Assembly (NCBI GenBank): GCA_035942255.1 | Contig: DASZDG010000056.1 | Location: 5,666-69,665, forward strand | Reading direction: 5' to 3' | Origin: JALZEG01 sp035942255 | GTDB lineage: Bacteria > Actinomycetota > CADDZG01 > WHSQ01 | Length of the DNA: 64,000 nucleotides | Shown here: positions 8,604 through 16,083 of the stretch, piece by piece | Layout of the letters: each line of letters opens with the position of its first letter | How positions within the stretch are numbered: the first letter of the stretch is position 1 | Made by a program: the position numbers and the translations under genes | Notes under the pieces: model-generated | The model's database searches: none | Told to the model about the DNA's origin: nothing | What the model saw: the letters and a program-made list of their open reading frames with translations, nothing else

Positions 8604-8873
8604 ATGAACACGTCCCTGCCGGCCCTCGACGCGGAGTGGCGGGAGAGCGCCGCCTGCCTCTCCCACCCCTCGATCCTGTTCTTCGGCCTCGACGACAACG
8701 AGACGCCGGTCGAGCGGCGCGCCCGCGAGGAGCGCGCGAAGGAGATCTGCGCGGTCTGCCCGGTGCGCAAGGAATGCCTCGACTACGCGCTCGCGACCAA
8801 GGAGCCGTACGGCATCTGGGGGGGCCTGACCGAGGTCGAGCGCAAGAGCCGGCTGCGCGGCCGCGCCAGCTGA
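8604..8873 (+). CDS. WhiB-family iron-sulfur transcription regulator
   Basis: An 89-residue WhiB-like protein. It has the four cysteines that hold the 4Fe-4S cluster (one in ESAACLSH, then the CAVCPVRKEC pattern) and the family signature GIWGGLTE followed by a basic C-terminal tail. WhiB proteins bind the main sigma factor and are almost confined to actinobacteria, so this is a strong lineage marker. Position beside phosphomannomutase and DUF3499 matches the WhiB2/WhmD-type neighbourhood linked to cell division, but the subfamily is inferred. Confidence 0.93.
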   Translation: MNTSLPALDAEWRESAACLSHPSILFFGLDDNETPVERRAREERAKEICAVCPVRKECLDYALATKEPYGIWGGLTEVERKSRLRGRAS

Positions 8874-8878
8874 CCCGT

Positions 8879-8884
8879 TAGCTT
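8879..8884 (+). promoter_or_regulatory. -10 box TAGCTT for the GNAT gene, leaderless start
   Basis: TAGCTT ends seven bases before the GTG at 8892, with no ribosome-binding site between. Confidence 0.4.
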
Positions 8885-8891
8885 CTCCGTC

Positions 8892-9578
8892 GTGTCCGAT
8901 CGCCGTCCGTCCGTGCGCGACCGCGTCCTGCGGACGGCTGCACGCACGGCGAGCCGCGGCCCCCGGGAGATCGCGGGCCTTACGCGCGCCCGCGTCGCGG
9001 AATGGCTGCGGTCGGACGAGGAGCTGATCATGCTCGTGCGCGACGCGGGGGCCGCGACGCCGCCGTTCCGGCACGACCCCGAGCTCGCGTTCCGCGAAGC
9101 CGGACCCGGGGACGGCGCGCTGTACGCGCGGGCGATCGGGACCGACTCCGCCGCGACGTTCCGGCGACGCCTTACGGACACGACGCGTTGCTTCATCGTC
9201 GAGAGCGCGGGGGACCTGCTACACGCGAGCTGGGTCACCACGGGTGCGGCGTGGACGCGGGAGATCCGTGCGTACGTCGTCCCGCCGCGCGGCGACGCGT
9301 ACGTCTACGAGTCGTTCACCGCGCCGGAGTCGAGGGGGCGCGGGGTCTACCCGTTCGCCCTGTCGGGGATCTGCTCGTGGTCCGCCGGTCACGGCGTGGA
9401 GCGCGTGTGGGTCGCCGTCGAGAGCGGGAACGCACCGTCCTATCGCGCCATCACCAAGGCGGGGTTCGAGCCCTCCTACACGATGAGCTACGGGCGGCGG
9501 CTGGGGCGTCTGACGCTCACGATCGAGAGGCCGGAGGGGATCACGACGCCCGAGGTCGCGAGGGCCGCTCCCGGGTAG
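8892..9578 (+). CDS. GNAT-family acetyltransferase
   Basis: A 228-residue protein whose C-terminal half has the GNAT acetyl-CoA-binding pattern (APESRGRGVYPFAL) and the late motif ESGNAPSYRAITKAGF, where substrate-binding beta-bulge residues are expected. The N-terminal 60 residues are Arg-rich and less conserved. The acceptor cannot be told from sequence. Starts at GTG, probably leaderless. Confidence 0.82.
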   Translation: MSDRRPSVRDRVLRTAARTASRGPREIAGLTRARVAEWLRSDEELIMLVRDAGAATPPFRHDPELAFREAGPGDGALYARAIGTDSAATFRRRLTDTTRCFIVESAGDLLHASWVTTGAAWTREIRAYVVPPRGDAYVYESFTAPESRGRGVYPFALSGICSWSAGHGVERVWVAVESGNAPSYRAITKAGFEPSYTMSYGRRLGRLTLTIERPEGITTPEVARAAPG

Positions 9579-9622
9579 CCCGAGTAGGGGGTAGCCAAAC
9601 CAACCCAACCAAGTCCATAATC

Positions 9623-9782
9623 GGGGGGCTAAGCTCGCCGAGAAAGGTTTGCGGGCGCTCGAGGGCCAGGACCGAGACGGCGCCTTGCGGCTGGGAGCGA
9701 TCTCAACCCCAAGGCCACGCTACCGGCACGACCCCCTCAACTGGCACCTGTTGCCGGACGGCTTAAGGCCCCGAGCGCCCGC
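9623..9782 (+). ncRNA. Candidate structured RNA, class unknown
   Basis: The 11 bases GCGGGCGCTCG (9651-9661) are exactly complementary to CGAGCGCCCGC (9772-9782). After a single unpaired A, GGGCC (9663-9667) pairs with GGCCC (9767-9771), giving a nearly continuous 16-pair helix closing about 100 bases. Inside, CCGGCA / TGCCGG forms a second hairpin, and TAAGC near 9630 can pair with GCTTA near 9761 as an alternative. A CATAAT box at 9616-9621 would start the plus-strand transcript near 9628. The minus strand folds equally well, so the strand is not proven. It does not match SRP RNA, 6S, tmRNA or RNase P signatures that I know. Confidence 0.45.
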
Positions 9783-9794
9783 ATCTAACTCCCC

Positions 9795-9873
9795 GTTTGC
9801 TCTAACGGGAGCGCAAGCGCTCCCGTCCTGTGGGGACCTTCTCTTCGCTCGGGTTCGTCGCCTTCGGCGACGG
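9795..9873 (+). repeat. Dispersed double-hairpin repeat, copy B
   Basis: The cleanest copy: first stem CGGGAGCGC / GCGCTCCCG with an AA loop, second stem CGTCGCC / GGCGACG with a TTC loop. A degenerate partial unit follows at 9881-9912. Located between convergent genes. Confidence 0.82.
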
Positions 9874-9912
9874 CCGCCCACGCGCTCCCGTCCTATGGGA
9901 GCTTCCTTTCGG

Positions 9913-10098
9913 CTACTTGCGGGGCTGCTTGCTCTTCGCAGCGATCGTGAGGACCTCGTCCAGAGCGATCGTGTCCCCGGCCCGCTTCCACCAGCGGGCC
10001 TCACAGCGCCGGCACGAGAAGAACTGGACGGTCTCGTCCTCCTTCAGGTGGATCTCGATCTCGGTGGTGTCTTCGACGCCGCACTCAGGACACTTCAT
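9913..10098 (-). CDS. Small zinc-ribbon protein
   Basis: A 61-residue protein opening MKCPECG with a second pair CRRC about 27 residues later, spaced as a treble-clef or zinc-ribbon metal site, and a basic C-terminus. The start chosen (10096-10098) follows GGGGAGAAGCC. Function unknown; it may bind nucleic acid or another protein. Confidence 0.7.
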   Translation of the reverse strand: MKCPECGVEDTTEIEIHLKEDETVQFFSCRRCEARWWKRAGDTIALDEVLTIAAKSKQPRK

Positions 10099-10177
10099 GG
10101 CTTCTCCCCTATCTGGAACCTTGCTTCCATTTTGTGGCAACGAAGCGAAAAACGAAAGAGTTACCCCGATGATTCCG

Positions 10178-10492
10178 TCAATCCGTGGCCGCTCGCCGAG
10201 GCGATCGGTCGGGAGGCCTCTCGGACCCGATGTAGCGCGACTTCGTCCGGCCCCCCTCCCGGTAGTAGGCGTACCAGTAGGGGCCGTGGGGGCACTTCGT
10301 GCACCCGGATTTGCCGCACCGGACCGACTCGAGCCGGTACGTTACCGGCCCCGTCTCCTCGACCGCGAACTCGTCTCCCCCGAAGTCGTCGCCGCGGGAC
10401 TTCAGCAGCCCTCGGACGAAGATCAGCAGCCTCCTCAGATCGGGGTCGTCGAGCCGGCGCAGCTCGTTCATGAGCCTGCGGTCTAGTGGCAT
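10178..10492 (-). CDS. Conserved small protein with a CPHGPYWYAYY motif
   Basis: A 104-residue protein. N-terminal half is helical; the centre has a conserved-looking pattern of CGKSGCTKC followed by PHGPYWYAYYREGG and RYIG. This Cys/His-rich motif recalls DUF6788-type proteins, where similar CGK..C..HGPYW strings occur. Possibly a metal-binding DNA-associated protein; function not known. Confidence 0.65.
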   Translation of the reverse strand: MPLDRRLMNELRRLDDPDLRRLLIFVRGLLKSRGDDFGGDEFAVEETGPVTYRLESVRCGKSGCTKCPHGPYWYAYYREGGRTKSRYIGSERPPDRSPRRAATD

Positions 10493-10530
10493 CGGTTCAG
10501 ATAATCGCCGGAACGGCGGGAGGTCAACGC

Positions 10531-10839
10531 CTAGGCCGTATAGCCGAAGAAGAGCTGGCGGCGCTCGGGGTCGCCCAGGGGCGGAAGGCTCTCGGTCGCC
10601 ACGGGGGCCTCGGCCCGCTCCTTCACGCGATCGAGGAACAGCGGCGGCGTTGCCCTCAGATCCTCGAGGACCCAGCCGCGCGGCGGCGTGAGCTTCCCGG
10701 CGCAGCGCGTGCAGAGCACGTACGCGTGCGGCGAGATCTCGGCGGGGGGGTCGTCGAGGACCGCGCGGCGCTCGGAGTAGTCGTATCCCAGGACGGCGGC
10801 GCCGGGGCTCCCGCAGCCGGGTTTAGAGCACAGGTTCAC
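10531..10839 (-). CDS. DUF3499-family protein
   Basis: A 102-residue actinobacterial family protein: opening LCSKPGCGSPGAAVLGYDY, then RAVLDDPPAEISPHAYVLC, matching DUF3499. The family is usually found near whiB and phosphomannomutase, as here. Four cysteines suggest a zinc site. GTG start at 10837-10839, eight bases after a TAGGCT box on the minus strand. Function unknown. Confidence 0.85.
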   Translation of the reverse strand: MNLCSKPGCGSPGAAVLGYDYSERRAVLDDPPAEISPHAYVLCTRCAGKLTPPRGWVLEDLRATPPLFLDRVKERAEAPVATESLPPLGDPERRQLFFGYTA

Positions 10840-10847
10840 GCCGCAGA

Positions 10848-10853
10848 AGCCTA
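10848..10853 (-). promoter_or_regulatory. -10 box TAGGCT for DUF3499, leaderless start
   Basis: Minus-strand TAGGCT, eight bases before the GTG at 10839. Confidence 0.4.
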
Positions 10854-10888
10854 AGGGAGGCCGCGGCCGAAACCGCGGATTGAGGCGG

Positions 10889-11218
10889 CTAACGGAGCGG
10901 GACGCGCTGGGGGCCGAGCACCTTCGAGAGGATCACGGCCCCGGCCCCGAACGCGACGAGGAAGTACGACAGGCCGAGCCAGGAAGAAGCGGGCGACCCC
11001 GTGTTCGGCAGGGGGTCGACGGGAGCGGGGGCCGGGTCGACCGGCACAGTCGGGTCGGTCGGGTTCGCCGGATCGGTCGTGGAGCCGTCGGGCGCGGGAG
11101 GCGCGATCAGCGGCGCGAACGGATCGCGGACCCCGGCCGTGTCCTGCGCCGTCGCGGCCGGCGCGGCCGCGATCCCGAGCACGAGCGCGATACCCAGGAC
11201 ACCCAGGAACTTCCTCAT
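10889..11218 (-). CDS. Secreted LPXTG-type protein (LPNTG)
   Basis: A 109-residue protein: signal peptide MRKFLGVLGIALVLG ending near Ala-Thr-Ala-Gln, a Pro/Asp/Thr-rich stalk, then LPNTG, a hydrophobic segment and a short basic tail. Sortase-substrate layout. The ATG at 11216-11218 is preceded by six bases and a TACTCT box on the minus strand. Confidence 0.72.
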   Translation of the reverse strand: MRKFLGVLGIALVLGIAAAPAATAQDTAGVRDPFAPLIAPPAPDGSTTDPANPTDPTVPVDPAPAPVDPLPNTGSPASSWLGLSYFLVAFGAGAVILSKVLGPQRVPLR

Positions 11219-11224
11219 GACACA

Positions 11225-11230
11225 AGAGTA
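11225..11230 (-). promoter_or_regulatory. -10 box TACTCT for the LPNTG gene, leaderless start
   Basis: Minus-strand TACTCT followed by TGTGTC and the ATG at 11218. Confidence 0.42.
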
Positions 11231-11264
11231 CGGCGGCCGTGGATCTATTGCCAGAGCGGCCATC

Positions 11265-11270
11265 TAGGAT
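11265..11270 (+). promoter_or_regulatory. -10 box TAGGAT for the hydrolase gene, leaderless start
   Basis: TAGGAT is followed by CGGGCG and the ATG at 11277. Divergent from the TACTCT box 35 bases away. Confidence 0.45.
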
Positions 11271-11276
11271 CGGGCG

Positions 11277-12083
11277 ATGCCGCTAGCAGAGCTCGGAGAC
11301 GTCTCGCTCCACTACAAGGACCACGGCAACCCCGGCGCGCCGCCGGTGCTCGGCGTCATGGGCTTCGCTCTCGACCAGCGCTACTGGGCCGCGCAGGTGC
11401 CGGCCGTGGTCGCCACCCACCGCTTCGTCACGTTCGACAACCGCGGCGTCGGCCGCTCGACCGGCGACGCGTCGGTCCCGCTCGAGACGATGGCCGACGA
11501 CGCGGTGCGGCTGCTCGACCATCTCGGGATCGAGAAGACCGTCGTGTTCGGGCTGTCGATGGGCGGGACGATCGCGCAGCACCTCGTGCTCGCGCACCCG
11601 GACCGGGTGTCGGCATTGATCCTCGGTGTCACGTGGGCCCGCCCGCTGGAGTTCATGCGCCGCCAGGACGACCTCGCGCGCGTGATCGTCGAGGCGCGCG
11701 GCGCCGACGCGCTGTTCGAGGTCGCGCTCCTCCGGATGTTCACGCCGAAGTTCTTCGAGATGGGGGCCGAGGCCCTCGACCGCATGGTCCGTGCGCTGAA
11801 CGCGCCCGGGGCGCCCGCCGGACCGACCGCCGAGACGCTCCTCGCGCAGATCGACGCGCTGACTAAGCACGACGTCCTCGACCGGCTCCCGTCGATCTCG
11901 TGCCCCACGCTCGTGATGGGGGGCAAGCTCGACATGATGGTCCCGGGGTTCGCGGCGGAGGAGATCGCGGAAGCGATCCCGGGGGCCGAGCTCACGATGT
12001 TCGAGACCGGCCACGGCTGCATGATCGAGGAGATGACCGACTTCAACGCCCGCGTCGCGGCCTTCCTCGCCGGCCTTCTGTAG
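11277..12083 (+). CDS. Alpha/beta-hydrolase
   Basis: A 268-residue single-domain hydrolase. The nucleophile elbow GLSMGG, the oxyanion strand context VMGFALDQRYW, the acid-loop region near GGKLDMMVP and the catalytic His in TGHGCMIEE follow the canonical order. Related to esterases and 3-oxoadipate enol-lactonase-like enzymes, but the substrate cannot be named. Probably leaderless. Confidence 0.87.
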   Translation: MPLAELGDVSLHYKDHGNPGAPPVLGVMGFALDQRYWAAQVPAVVATHRFVTFDNRGVGRSTGDASVPLETMADDAVRLLDHLGIEKTVVFGLSMGGTIAQHLVLAHPDRVSALILGVTWARPLEFMRRQDDLARVIVEARGADALFEVALLRMFTPKFFEMGAEALDRMVRALNAPGAPAGPTAETLLAQIDALTKHDVLDRLPSISCPTLVMGGKLDMMVPGFAAEEIAEAIPGAELTMFETGHGCMIEEMTDFNARVAAFLAGLL

Positions 12084-12169
12084 CCGATCTTAGGTAACGC
12101 CCCGCACCTAAGAAAGTTTTGTAATCCGCACGCGGGGTCAACCGGCAGTCGAGGGTTCGTCCGGGCGCG

Positions 12170-12191
12170 AAAAAGGCCCGCTGAGCAGGCC
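12170..12191 (-). terminator. Rho-independent terminator
   Basis: On the minus strand GGCCTGC-TCA-GCGGGCC (seven pairs, one G-U) is followed by five T. It would end a short transcript starting near 12252 and also read-through from the dioxygenase gene. Confidence 0.8.
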
Positions 12192-12252
12192 CGGAAAAGA
12201 AATGTACCCCGCAGTGACTTTCGGCCGAGACCTACTTATCTCTGCGAGGTAC
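12170..12252 (-). ncRNA. Candidate small RNA downstream of tryptophan dioxygenase
   Basis: A compact unit on the minus strand: a TATGAT -10 box (complement of 12259-12264) with TTGCGC 18 bases upstream, then at the predicted start a stem GTACCTCGCAG / CTGCGGGGTAC (12204-12252, 11 pairs with one G-U), then an AU-rich linker and the terminator at 12170-12191. Predicted length is about 80 nt. A 45-codon frame crosses it but runs through the terminator and lacks a ribosome-binding site, so I favour RNA. Confidence 0.5.
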
Positions 12253-12346
12253 CTGAACATCATACGACAGGCCATGACACCGGCGCAAGGCACATAACCG
12301 AGAAATGTTCGCGATTCGCGATCTTCCGACCGCGGAGCGCATCCCC

Positions 12347-13183
12347 CTAGAGGAAGCTGCGCAGGTCCCAGAGCTCGGGATAGAAGCGCTTGTTCAGCGT
12401 CGACCGTAGGTAGGGGGCCCCCGTGGACCCGCCGGTCCCGCTCTTCGTCCCGATCTGTCGCTCGACCATCAGGACGTGGCGGCTCCGCCACATGGCGAAG
12501 TGCTGGTCGTGCTCGAGCAGGGCCTCGGACAGGTAGAACTCGTCCGCGTAGCTCTCCCGGTCGCGGGCGATCCGCAGCAGCGTCGACCGCCGGACCTCGA
12601 GATCGTCCGGGGGCATCGGCAGGCCACGGTCGTCGAGCATCGTGCAGTAGGCGTCCCAGAGCGTCGGCTCGGCCAGCCGCTTCTCGAGCCGCCCTCGTTC
12701 CTCGGGAGACGACGCGAGGCGGTCCAGGTACACGGGATCTTTGAGCCCCGAGATGAACTCGATCTCGCGGAACTGCACGGACTGGAAGCCGCTCGCGGGC
12801 GCGAGGTGCATCCGGAACTCGAGGAAGTCCTGCGGCGCCATGGTCTCGAGGACCCTGATCTGCGTGACGGCGACCTCTTCGATCGCCATCACGCGCTCGA
12901 GCAGGTGCCGTGCCGGCGTCGGACGGCCGGCGATCATCAGGTCGCGGATCGACTCGAGCTCGAAGAGGACCTGCTTGAACCACAGCTCGTAGACCTGGTG
13001 CACGACGATGAACAGCAGCTCGTCGTGAGCGGGCGGGTCGGATTCGAGCTCCTGCAGCTGCAGGAGCTCGGGGATCTTCAGGTAGCTGCCGTAGGAGAGC
13101 CGCCGGTCCTCTTCACCGAAGCGCGGCGGGCGGCGCGGGTTCGCCTCGGCCGCGGCCGGCCGGCCGTCCGTGGTGTCGGACAG
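12347..13183 (-). CDS. kynA: Tryptophan 2,3-dioxygenase
   Basis: Haem enzyme that opens the indole ring of L-tryptophan to N-formylkynurenine, the first step of the kynurenine pathway. The 278-residue frame includes YGSYLKIPELLQLQ, HDELLFIVVHQVYELWFKQ (with the distal His) and the C-terminal haem-ligand helix HFAMWRSRHVLMVERQIG, then GTGGSTGAPYL. The frame opens at a CTG that directly follows the TAG of the L,D-transpeptidase gene; the first standard start, GTG at 13001-13003, would cut off about 60 conserved residues, so CTG is preferred. Confidence 0.9.
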   Translation of the reverse strand: MSDTTDGRPAAAEANPRRPPRFGEEDRRLSYGSYLKIPELLQLQELESDPPAHDELLFIVVHQVYELWFKQVLFELESIRDLMIAGRPTPARHLLERVMAIEEVAVTQIRVLETMAPQDFLEFRMHLAPASGFQSVQFREIEFISGLKDPVYLDRLASSPEERGRLEKRLAEPTLWDAYCTMLDDRGLPMPPDDLEVRRSTLLRIARDRESYADEFYLSEALLEHDQHFAMWRSRHVLMVERQIGTKSGTGGSTGAPYLRSTLNKRFYPELWDLRSFL

Positions 13184-14443
13184 CTAGCCGTCTCCCTTGG
13201 GCTTCTTGCCCGAGGGCTTCTCGTCGGAGCCGGCGTCCGCAGCAGCTCGGCGCGTGCCCTCGTTCTCGGCCTCGTCCTCGACGAGCGTCGGGTCGGGGGC
13301 CGACGCGTACATCGGGCGCAGCGGCCCTGCGACGACCGAGACGATCGGCACGCCGACGTCGATCATGTCGTAGAGCTCGATGACGTCCTCGTTCGCCATG
13401 CGGACGCAGCCGTGGCTCGCGTTGTAGCCGAGCGAGTAGGTCGCGCTCGTCCCGTGGAAGCGGATAGCGGGCGCAGTCCAGTTGATCGCGCGCAGCCCGA
13501 GCGGGTTCCCGGGGCCGGGCGGGATCGTCGCCGGCATGTCCGCGCCCCACGTGTCGGGGGCCGGGTTGACCCACGTCGGCATGTAGCGCTTGAGCTCGAC
13601 CTCGAACAACCCGGTGGGCGTCATGTACTCGGGCTGCCCGGTCGCGACCGTCCACTCGTGCGTGATCTTCTGGTCCTCGTAGAGGTACAGCTTGTTCTCG
13701 CCGATCCGGACGAGCAGCACCTGGTCGAAGTCCTCGGTCGTCTTCTCCGGCTTCGTGACCTTGACCTTCAGCGGAACGGACGTCTCGCCGGCGCGGAGCC
13801 CCTTCATGAACGCGGAGTGGCTGGCGTCGACGTCCACGCGGCGCCCCTCGCGCGCGTCCACGAACTTCACCCAGCCGCTCGAGTAGTCGAGCGACGCGTC
13901 CTGGGCCTCCCGGTTCATCGACGACGCGATCCCCTCCAGGAAGGCGCGGGCCCCCTGGCGCGGATAGCGGATGGCGACGTCGCCCGAGTGGTCGAGGTCG
14001 TCGCCGAGCACTCGCATGCGCATCTTCTGGAAGAAGGAGGTCTCGGCGCTCGCCGCGAGCGCGGCCTCGACCGCGCGGCCCGCGGTGCTGGTGGCGCCGA
14101 TCTTCGCGGGCGTCACCTGCCAGGTCCGGTCCTCCCACTCGACCGTGATCCGGCGCTTGAGCTCGGGCCTCACGGCGGCCCGCACGGCCTCCAGCGCCTC
14201 GGCCTCGTTCATGCCCTCGACGTCGACGCCGGCGATCGTGGTGCCCGGCAGCATCCGGCCCTCGTACTCGTTGCTGTAGTCGTACGTGGCGTACGCGGCC
14301 CCCGCGGCGCCGAGCACGACCAGGGCCCCGAAGACCGCCAGGACGATCGCCCACGTGCGGCCGAGGTGCGGCATGCGGAACCGGCGGCGTCGTGGGGTCA
14401 CGTCACCGCTAGTGCCGGTTGGGGTGTTTTGCTCGTTTTCCAC
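13184..14443 (-). CDS. L,D-transpeptidase (YkuD) with peptidoglycan-binding-like domain
   Basis: A 419-residue membrane-anchored enzyme that makes 3-3 crosslinks in peptidoglycan or attaches proteins to it. An Arg-rich cytoplasmic tip is followed by one membrane helix (about 29-48), a PG_binding_4-like domain (about 55-230) and a C-terminal YkuD domain with SHGCVRM; the catalytic cysteine is Cys346. The acidic/Lys tail after the catalytic domain is low complexity. GTG start at 14441-14443, nine bases after a TACGAT box. It reads directly into the tryptophan dioxygenase gene. Confidence 0.9.
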   Translation of the reverse strand: MENEQNTPTGTSGDVTPRRRRFRMPHLGRTWAIVLAVFGALVVLGAAGAAYATYDYSNEYEGRMLPGTTIAGVDVEGMNEAEALEAVRAAVRPELKRRITVEWEDRTWQVTPAKIGATSTAGRAVEAALAASAETSFFQKMRMRVLGDDLDHSGDVAIRYPRQGARAFLEGIASSMNREAQDASLDYSSGWVKFVDAREGRRVDVDASHSAFMKGLRAGETSVPLKVKVTKPEKTTEDFDQVLLVRIGENKLYLYEDQKITHEWTVATGQPEYMTPTGLFEVELKRYMPTWVNPAPDTWGADMPATIPPGPGNPLGLRAINWTAPAIRFHGTSATYSLGYNASHGCVRMANEDVIELYDMIDVGVPIVSVVAGPLRPMYASAPDPTLVEDEAENEGTRRAAADAGSDEKPSGKKPKGDG

Positions 14444-14542
14444 AGGCCGCCCATCGTAACGGTGGAGGGGAGATCGCGAAAGAGAACCGAGCGAAGCGCC
14501 CATTCCTTCCCGTGTTGCGCCCGCGACGCGACGCCTGCGACC

Positions 14543-15943
14543 ATGAGCGCCATGACCATCTACGAAACCCTGCTCGACGGGCTCGGCAACACCCCCCTGC
14601 TCCGCCTCTCGCGCATCGGCCGGGGGCTCGAGTGCCAGCTCGTCGGGAAGCTCGAGCTCCTCAACCCGGGGGGCAGCGTCAAGGACCGGATCGGCATCCG
14701 GATGATCGAGGCGGCCGAGAGGGAGGGGAAGCTCCGGCCGGGCGGCACGATCGTGGAGCCCACCTCCGGCAACACGGGAGTCGGCCTCGCGATCGCCGCG
14801 GCGATCAAGGGCTACCGGTGCATCTTCACGATGCCGGACAAGATGAGCCAGGAGAAGATCTCGACCCTGCGCGCCTACGGGGCCGAGGTGGTCATCACCC
14901 CCACCGCGGTCCCGCCGGAGTCGCCGGAGTCCTACTACCGCGTCGCCGACCGGCTGACCGAGGAGATCCCCGGCGCGTTCCAGCCGAACCAGTACCACAA
15001 CCAGTCGAACCCGGAGGCGCACTACCACTCGACCGGGCCCGAGCTCTGGGAGCAGACGGAGGGCCGCCTCACGCACCTCGTCGTCAGCGTCGGGACCGGC
15101 GGCACCGTGACCGGCTGCGGGCGTTACCTCAAGGAGAAGAACCCCGACGTCCAGATCGTCGGCGCGGACCCCGACGGATCGATCTTCTCGGGAGGGGAGC
15201 CCCACCCGTACCTCGTCGAGGGGATCGGCAAGGAGGCGTGGCCCGACACGCTCGACCGCTCGGTCGTGGACCGCTGGATCACCGTGTCCGACCGCGACTC
15301 GTTCCTGACGGCGCGCCGCATCACGAAGGAGGAGGGTGTGCTCGCCGGCGGGTCGTCCGGCACCGCGATGTGGGCCGCGCTCGAGGTCGCGCGTGACCTC
15401 GGCCCCGAGGCGTTCGTGGTGGTGATCCTCCCGGACTCCGGCAAGAGCTACCTGTCGAAGATCTACAACGAGGGCTGGATGCTCGACCACGGCTTCGTCG
15501 ACCGGCCCGGCACCGCCGCGCGCATCGCCGAGGTGCTGGCGGACAAGAAGAGCCACGCGGGGGCGGTCCCCGATCTGGTGGCGGTGCCTTCCACGGAGAA
15601 GGTCGGCCGGGCGATCGACATCCTCCAGGAGTACGGGATCTCTCAGCTCCCGGTGGCGAAGAACGAGTCGCCGGACGACATCGGCGAGATCGTCGGGTCG
15701 ATCCACGAACGGTCGCTTCTCGACCGCGTGTTCCGCGACCGTGACGCGATCGGCCGCGACGTCATCGAGGTGATGGACGGGCCGCTGCCGGTCCTCCAGG
15801 CGAGCGACGGCGTCGAGGAGATGTTCGCGGGGCTGGCCCGCGGCGCCGAGGCCGTGCTGGTCGCCGAGGGCTCGAGGCCGGAAGGCGTGCTGAGCCGGGC
15901 GGACCTGCTGGACTTCCTGGCGCACCAGGCGCGGGGGGCCTAA
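14543..15943 (+). CDS. cbs: Cystathionine beta-synthase
   Basis: PLP enzyme that joins homocysteine and serine to cystathionine. The N-terminal fold-II domain has NTPLLRLSRI, the PLP-lysine loop NPGGSVKDRIG and the glycine loops PTSGNTGVGLA and SVGTGGTVTGCGR. Two CBS domains follow (about residue 340 to the end), as in full-length bacterial CBS. Either ATG 14543 or ATG 14552 could be the start; neither has a clear ribosome-binding site. With cystathionine gamma-synthase at 17.6 kb and ahcY at 4.6 kb it covers transsulfuration chemistry. Confidence 0.92.
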   Translation: MSAMTIYETLLDGLGNTPLLRLSRIGRGLECQLVGKLELLNPGGSVKDRIGIRMIEAAEREGKLRPGGTIVEPTSGNTGVGLAIAAAIKGYRCIFTMPDKMSQEKISTLRAYGAEVVITPTAVPPESPESYYRVADRLTEEIPGAFQPNQYHNQSNPEAHYHSTGPELWEQTEGRLTHLVVSVGTGGTVTGCGRYLKEKNPDVQIVGADPDGSIFSGGEPHPYLVEGIGKEAWPDTLDRSVVDRWITVSDRDSFLTARRITKEEGVLAGGSSGTAMWAALEVARDLGPEAFVVVILPDSGKSYLSKIYNEGWMLDHGFVDRPGTAARIAEVLADKKSHAGAVPDLVAVPSTEKVGRAIDILQEYGISQLPVAKNESPDDIGEIVGSIHERSLLDRVFRDRDAIGRDVIEVMDGPLPVLQASDGVEEMFAGLARGAEAVLVAEGSRPEGVLSRADLLDFLAHQARGA

Positions 15944-15955
15944 GCCGAGCTCGTT

Positions 15956-15990
15956 GAGGAATCCGTTACGGATAGCGCAACGCATTCCTC
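15956..15990. terminator. Strong inverted repeat after cystathionine beta-synthase
   Basis: GAGGAAT-C-CGTT (15956-15967) pairs with AACG-C-ATTCCTC (15979-15990) with a single C-C mismatch, around an 11-base loop. It starts 12 bases after the stop codon. No T-run follows, so it may be a factor-dependent terminator, mRNA stabiliser or protein site rather than an intrinsic terminator. Confidence 0.5.
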
Positions 15991-16020
15991 ATGGAGGGGA
16001 CCCTGGGGGCCGAGCTCCCA

Positions 16021-16049
16021 TTGACATCGCCTTGCTCCGGGCCTACAAC
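16021..16049 (+). promoter_or_regulatory. Sigma-70-type promoter
   Basis: TTGACA (16021-16026), 17-base spacer, TACAAC (16044-16049). It would start a transcript near 16056 with a GAGGAGGGG ribosome-binding site before the ATG at 16084. It is the best consensus promoter in the window. Confidence 0.75.
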
Positions 16050-16083
16050 GGACCAAGCTCCCAATTCGCGAGGAGGGGTCCAT

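Larger units (their letters stand above)
9579..9912. other. 334-base intergenic region with RNA-like pairing and repeat copy B
   Basis: No convincing protein gene. From left to right it contains a CATAAT box (9616-9621), a region that can fold around a long helix (9651-9667 with 9767-9782, entered separately), and repeat copy B (9795-9873) with a partial extra unit (9881-9912). Confidence 0.6.

Noticed and set aside
12138..12274. 45-codon frame over the candidate small RNA
   Set aside because: It runs through a strong stem and terminator and lacks a ribosome-binding site.
12476..14540. Long plus-strand open frame opposite the dioxygenase and L,D-transpeptidase genes
   Set aside because: It is the antisense of two genes with clear catalytic motifs. 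High GC keeps antisense frames open; only the part from 14543 (cystathionine beta-synthase) is real.
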